Made by a program: the position numbers and the translations under genes. Positions 59,097 through 64,000 of a stretch of DNA of 64,000 nt are shown in pieces; the first letter of the stretch is position 1, and each line of letters starts with the position of its first letter. Source of the stretch: Methylococcus capsulatus (GTDB taxonomy: Bacteria; Pseudomonadota; Gammaproteobacteria; Methylococcales; Methylococcaceae); contig NZ_CP104311.1 in the NCBI RefSeq assembly GCF_036864975.1, positions 1,590,001 through 1,654,000 of the forward strand, read 5' to 3'. The notes below the pieces were generated by a model. That model had not been told where the DNA came from, ran no database searches, and saw only the letters and a list, made by a program, of their open reading frames with translations.

Positions 59097-59645
59097 TCAG
59101 CGTTCGACCAGATAGCCGGAGATTGTGGCGTCGACGGAGACCGTGCCGCTGTCGTCGAGTCCGCGGCTCACCGAAATTCGGAGAGGGATTTCGTCGGCGT
59201 CTGCATACGCGCGCATCGGCTGGCTGGCCGCGTAAACGTCGACGCCGGCTCCGGCGTATTGCTGAGACAAGACCAGGTAGTGCCAGGCCGTTTCGTTATG
59301 CTGGAGTGTCGTTCGCAAGGATGCGAAATATTTCTGGCCGGAGGGGCCTTGCACCAGGACCGACACGTGCTCGATGACCAGACGTTGCCTGCCGGCGATC
59401 GGAATTTCCGCATAGCCCTCTTTTTCTTCATTGTCGATCGTGAACCGGATCGTCCTTTGAAAAGGGGGGTGTTCCTCCCGCCGCCCCATCGCCGCCATTG
59501 GGAGAAAAAGCCGATCGGAGACGGATGGGGGCGCCGTGGCTGGCGCGGAGGGTGGCGGCGTGGGTTCTGCCCCAGCCGCGGGACCGATCGACAGCAAGGC
59601 CGCTGCGCCGTAGAGGAGGGGCTTTGAGAAACGGTTGAGCATCAT
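59097..59645 (-). CDS. Unknown secreted protein
   Basis: 182 residues from the ATG at 59645 (59642 also possible). A signal peptide ends near SIGPAAGA and is followed by a Pro-rich linker (EPTPPPSAPATAPP). The remainder (about 140 residues) appears beta-rich: TIRFTIDNEEKEGYAEIPIAG and VSVLVQGPSGQKYFASLRT. No family recognised. It stands alone; an upstream extension of the frame to 59861 is not convincing. Confidence 0.65.
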   Translation of the reverse strand: MMLNRFSKPLLYGAAALLSIGPAAGAEPTPPPSAPATAPPSVSDRLFLPMAAMGRREEHPPFQRTIRFTIDNEEKEGYAEIPIAGRQRLVIEHVSVLVQGPSGQKYFASLRTTLQHNETAWHYLVLSQQYAGAGVDVYAASQPMRAYADADEIPLRISVSRGLDDSGTVSVDATISGYLVER

Positions 59646-60311
59646 GACCAGGCTCGCTTTGGTGGAATGGACTGGTTTTCCGGACGAAGCTTCAAAGCCG
59701 CCAAGACTGCGATGAATAAGCAAGTGCTTCATCCCAGCTAGCGGTGGAACAGCTTGTAAGGCTTCGAACGGGACCATGACGATGCGTATACAGAACCTCT
59801 TGAGAACTCGCAGGTCGGGGTTGGTCGCAGTTTTCAATTGTACGACGAGCAGGCGGAACACGTTGCTTTAGTCGATCGCCGCCAGCCCCAGAACGTCGCA
59901 GCGGCTCCCGCTGGACGATCATCGAAACATTCAGAAACAGCTAAACGCTCATGGCTATCGCCCGCCCGGGCCGAACAATCAACGATGAGCGGCGGCTTGT
60001 CTAGACCGGACCTTCCCCGATGCGGGCAGGCGGCATCGTTTCTATCGAAGGAAATGCGGTCTTTCTTGGGAGTGCATGATGTTCGTTATGGACTGTTGCG
60101 GTGCATTGTGTTGCGGCCCTGTTCGGAGGATCATAAGGATCGAAGGGCCGCCGGAAGCACGAAATGGTACCGGAGGTGATGAAAACTTGATGCACATCAA
60201 GGCGGGGCAGGGGTGAGATCCCGTACGATGCATTCCAAGGTTGTCACGGAAGTGACGAACTGAAGTTACAGCCGATGTTTTCCTCAAGTTTTATCCTCTG
60301 GGATGGTGTTT

Positions 60312-60340
60312 CCGGGCTCGTTTTCGGGCCCGGCTTTTTT
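60312..60340 (+). terminator. Rho-independent terminator upstream of nqrA
   Basis: CCGGGCTCG and CGGGCCCGG pair over 9 positions (one G-T wobble) around a TTTT loop, followed by C and TTTTTT. No coding gene precedes it on the plus strand, which makes the transcript it ends interesting. Confidence 0.8.
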
Positions 60341-60424
60341 GTCTCCCCTTTCTTCCTCGCCTTGTAAAGCGATGCCCCAAATCGTCGCTTCTCGTGCACA
60401 AAAGTGGCGCGGCAGCTTCAATTG

Positions 60425-60452
60425 TTGCCTCGTTGGTTTTGTGATCTAATAC
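60425..60452 (+). promoter_or_regulatory. Predicted promoter of the nqr operon
   Basis: TTGCCT at 60425-60430 and TAATAC at 60447-60452, 16 bases apart. The start of nqrA is at 60673, so the leader would be about 210 bases. Confidence 0.5.
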
Positions 60453-60492
60453 AAATATCGCTTTGTTTTTCGTGGGTCCAGGGTTCTCCTAA

Positions 60493-62031
<1,539 letters not shown>

Positions 62032-62036
62032 GTCTC

Positions 62037-63239
62037 ATGTCAGTAAGGCAATTTCTCGACAAGATTCATCCGCTCTTCGCCAAGGGCGGGCGCTTTGAAA
62101 AACTGTATCCCGTCTACGAGATGGTGGATACCTTTCTGTACACCCCGCCCGACGTCACCCGCGGTGCGACCCACGTGCGCGACTCGGTCGACCTCAAGCG
62201 GGTGATGACCTACGTCTGGATCGCGGTGCTGCCGTGTATGCTGATGGCGTTGTTCAACACCGGCTACCAGGCCAATCTGGCGATGACGTCCCTCGGGCTG
62301 GAATCGGCTCCGGGCTGGCGTGGCGCGATCATCAACCTGTTCGGCCACAATCCGTGGAATCCGCTCTCGGACCTGGTTCACGGCGCACTGTATTTCATTC
62401 CGATCTACGTCGTGACCATCGTTGCCGGCGGTCTGTGGGAAGTGCTTTTCGCGGTGGTGCGCAAACATGACGTCAACGAAGGTTTCTTTGTGTCGTCGAT
62501 CCTGTTCGCTTTGACCATGCCGCCGAACACCCCGCTGTGGCAGGTGGCCATCGGCATTTCCTTCGGTGTGGTCATGGGCAAGGAAGTGTTCGGCGGCACT
62601 GGCAAGAACTTCCTCAACCCGGCGCTGACCGGCCGCGCATTTTTGTACTTCGCGTATCCGGCTTCGATGTCGGGCGACATGGTGTGGACCGCGGTGGACG
62701 GCTTCAGCGGCGCCACGGCGCTGGGGTTGGGTGCGCTGGGCGGAGTCGATGCGATCCGCGAGGCGGGCATCGGCTGGTTCCAGACCTTTTTCGGCTTCGA
62801 GCGCGGCTCCATGGGTGAGACGTCGACACTGGCCTGCCTCATTGGCGCGGCCTTCCTGATGTATACCCGTATCGCATCCTGGCGGATCATCGCGGGTGTG
62901 ATGGTGGGTATGATCGCGACTTCCACGCTGTTCAACGTCATCGGCAGCGATTCCAATGTCATGTTCGCGATGCCCTGGTATTGGCATTTGACGCTGGGCG
63001 GCTTCGCCTTCGGCATGAGCTTCATGGCGACCGATCCGGTGAGTGCGGCGCATACCAACACCGGCCGCTGGATTTTCGGTGCACTGATCGGCTTCATGAC
63101 GGTGCTGATCCGCGTCATCAATCCCGCCTTTCCCGAAGGCATCATGCTGGCCATCCTTTTCTCCAACATTTTCGCTCCGCTCATCGATTACGCGGTCATC
63201 AAGGCGAACATCGCAAGAAGGATTAAACGTCATGCCTAA
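62037..63239 (+). CDS. nqrB: Na+-translocating NADH:quinone reductase subunit B
   Basis: 400 residues, about nine to ten membrane helices. The flavinylation site is [10 protein letters not shown] (residues 221-230) with Thr227 as the likely covalent FMN residue, as in family NqrB. Riboflavin and quinone sites are also in this subunit. It overlaps nqrC by 8 bases. Its maturation needs an ApbE; one is encoded at 7.3-8.3 kb. Confidence 0.96.
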   Translation: MSVRQFLDKIHPLFAKGGRFEKLYPVYEMVDTFLYTPPDVTRGATHVRDSVDLKRVMTYVWIAVLPCMLMALFNTGYQANLAMTSLGLESAPGWRGAIINLFGHNPWNPLSDLVHGALYFIPIYVVTIVAGGLWEVLFAVVRKHDVNEGFFVSSILFALTMPPNTPLWQVAIGISFGVVMGKEVFGGTGKNFLNPALTGRAFLYFAYPASMSGDMVWTAVDGFSGATALGLGALGGVDAIREAGIGWFQTFFGFERGSMGETSTLACLIGAAFLMYTRIASWRIIAGVMVGMIATSTLFNVIGSDSNVMFAMPWYWHLTLGGFAFGMSFMATDPVSAAHTNTGRWIFGALIGFMTVLIRVINPAFPEGIMLAILFSNIFAPLIDYAVIKANIARRIKRHA

Positions 63240-64000
63240 CGCAGCAAATTCGACGAATGTGCAGGGTGGTGACAAGTTCGCCGCACTGAAGGAAAAGGCC
63301 AGGGCCTATGCCGAGCACGTGCTGGCACTGCCCAATGACAGCTTCGAGAAAACCGTGGCCGTTGCGGTGGGGCTGTGCCTGGTCGGGGCTATCCTGGTGT
63401 CCGGTTCCGCTGTGGCACTCAAACCGCTGCAGGAGTCTAACAAGTCGAGGGACGAGAAAGTCAATATCCTCGAGGTGGCTGGACTGCTGGACGAGGGTAC
63501 CGACATCGACGAGGCGTTCAAGAACATCGAACCCAAGATCGTCGAGCTTTCATCCGGCGACTACAGCGAGGCGGTGGACCCCAAGACCTACGATCAGCGC
63601 AAAGCGGCCAAGGATCCTGCCTTGAGCGAGGCGATTCCGCCGGAAGATGACATCGCTGGCATCAAACGCAAACCCAAGTATGCCAAGGTGTATCTGGTGA
63701 AGGAGAACGGCCAGCTCAAGTCCGTGATCCTGCCGGTGAGCGGTTACGGCCTGTGGTCCACCATGTACGGTTTCATGGCGCTGGAGGCAGACGGGGAAAC
63801 CGTTATCGGCCTCAATCTCTACGACCAGGCGGAAACGCCCGGACTCGGTGGCGAAGTGGTGAATCCGAAGTGGAAGGCTTTGTGGAAGGGTAAAAAGGTC
63901 TACAACTACTCCAAGACCACGGTGCACGAAAGCAACCTGTCCGAGAAGGGACAGACCATCGAAATCGGTGAAGTGGCTTTGGGTCTGGTCAAAGGTGGGG
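63232..64000 (+). CDS. nqrC: Na+-translocating NADH:quinone reductase subunit C, partial
   Basis: The first 256 residues lie in the window; the frame is open at its end. One membrane helix ([21 protein letters not shown], about 42-62) and the periplasmic FMN-binding domain with [21 protein letters not shown] and TPGLGGEV are present. The covalent FMN site SGAT is beyond the window. Likely followed by nqrD-F. Confidence 0.95.
   Translation, partial: MPNAANSTNVQGGDKFAALKEKARAYAEHVLALPNDSFEKTVAVAVGLCLVGAILVSGSAVALKPLQESNKSRDEKVNILEVAGLLDEGTDIDEAFKNIEPKIVELSSGDYSEAVDPKTYDQRKAAKDPALSEAIPPEDDIAGIKRKPKYAKVYLVKENGQLKSVILPVSGYGLWSTMYGFMALEADGETVIGLNLYDQAETPGLGGEVVNPKWKALWKGKKVYNYSKTTVHESNLSEKGQTIEIGEVALGLVKGG

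Noticed and set aside
59838-60179. 113-codon open frame upstream of nqrA
   Set aside because: No ribosome site, odd composition and no family features; probably chance.

Overview
The window looks like a chromosomal segment of a GC-rich gammaproteobacterium. The evidence is gene content and order: surE-pcm, gcvR next to a bcp-type peroxiredoxin, secG followed directly by tRNA-Leu(GAG), tgt-yajC-secD-secF, BamC behind DapA, a single-chain 1288-residue PurL and a Na+-NADH:quinone reductase operon. A methanotroph of the Methylococcus type is my best guess. It rests on the overall impression only, because no methane-oxidation gene lies in the window.

Layout. 1-11.6 kb: housekeeping and envelope genes. 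These are an acyl-CoA synthetase start, pcm, surE, a ZIP metal transporter, a GDT1/UPF0016 cation transporter, two glycosyltransferases, a sulfotransferase and a class II amidotransferase, then an extracytoplasmic redox cluster (TlpA-like thioredoxin, DUF4266 lipoprotein, DUF3570 protein, ApbE flavin transferase), a DUF423 membrane protein and an unknown secreted protein.

11.65-24.77 kb: one very long CRISPR array. I counted 183 repeats of 37 bp and 182 spacers by hand. The conserved repeat end and the cas gene position show that it is transcribed on the minus strand from a leader at about 24.8-24.95 kb. Newest spacers should therefore be near 24.7 kb and oldest near 11.7 kb.

24.95-34.93 kb: a complete type I-C cas set on the minus strand, in the order cas3, cas5c, cas8c (with an internal cas11c start), cas7, cas4, cas1, cas2. 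It is interrupted twice. Between cas7 and cas4 sits a 1.8 kb cassette holding a retropepsin-like protein, a DUF433/DUF5615 toxin-antitoxin pair and a DUF2281 antitoxin with a twice-frameshifted PemK/MazF-type toxin. Between cas3 and cas5c an orphan antitoxin gene lies on the opposite strand, and its toxin seems to have been cut off by cas3.

35-46.6 kb: cupin, glyoxalase II-like hydrolase, ROK kinase, PerM-type membrane protein, PIN-PhoH protein, peroxiredoxin, GcvR, UppP, DedA, TonB-ExbB-ExbD, DapA and BamC. 46.6-59 kb: PurL, TpiA, SecG, tRNA-Leu, Tgt, YajC-SecD-SecF, an L,D-transpeptidase, and the queA-HIT-ykgJ operon. 59-64 kb: an unknown secreted protein, a 1 kb gene-free stretch with a strong terminator, and nqrA-nqrB-nqrC (cut by the window end).

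Points of most interest: the array with clearly related spacers, including one pair that differs only at third codon positions; toxin-antitoxin modules in different stages of decay inside the cas operon; the sequence-visible Cas11c start; and the DUF4266-DUF3570-ApbE-TlpA cluster, whose ApbE may also flavinylate the Nqr subunits encoded at the far end.
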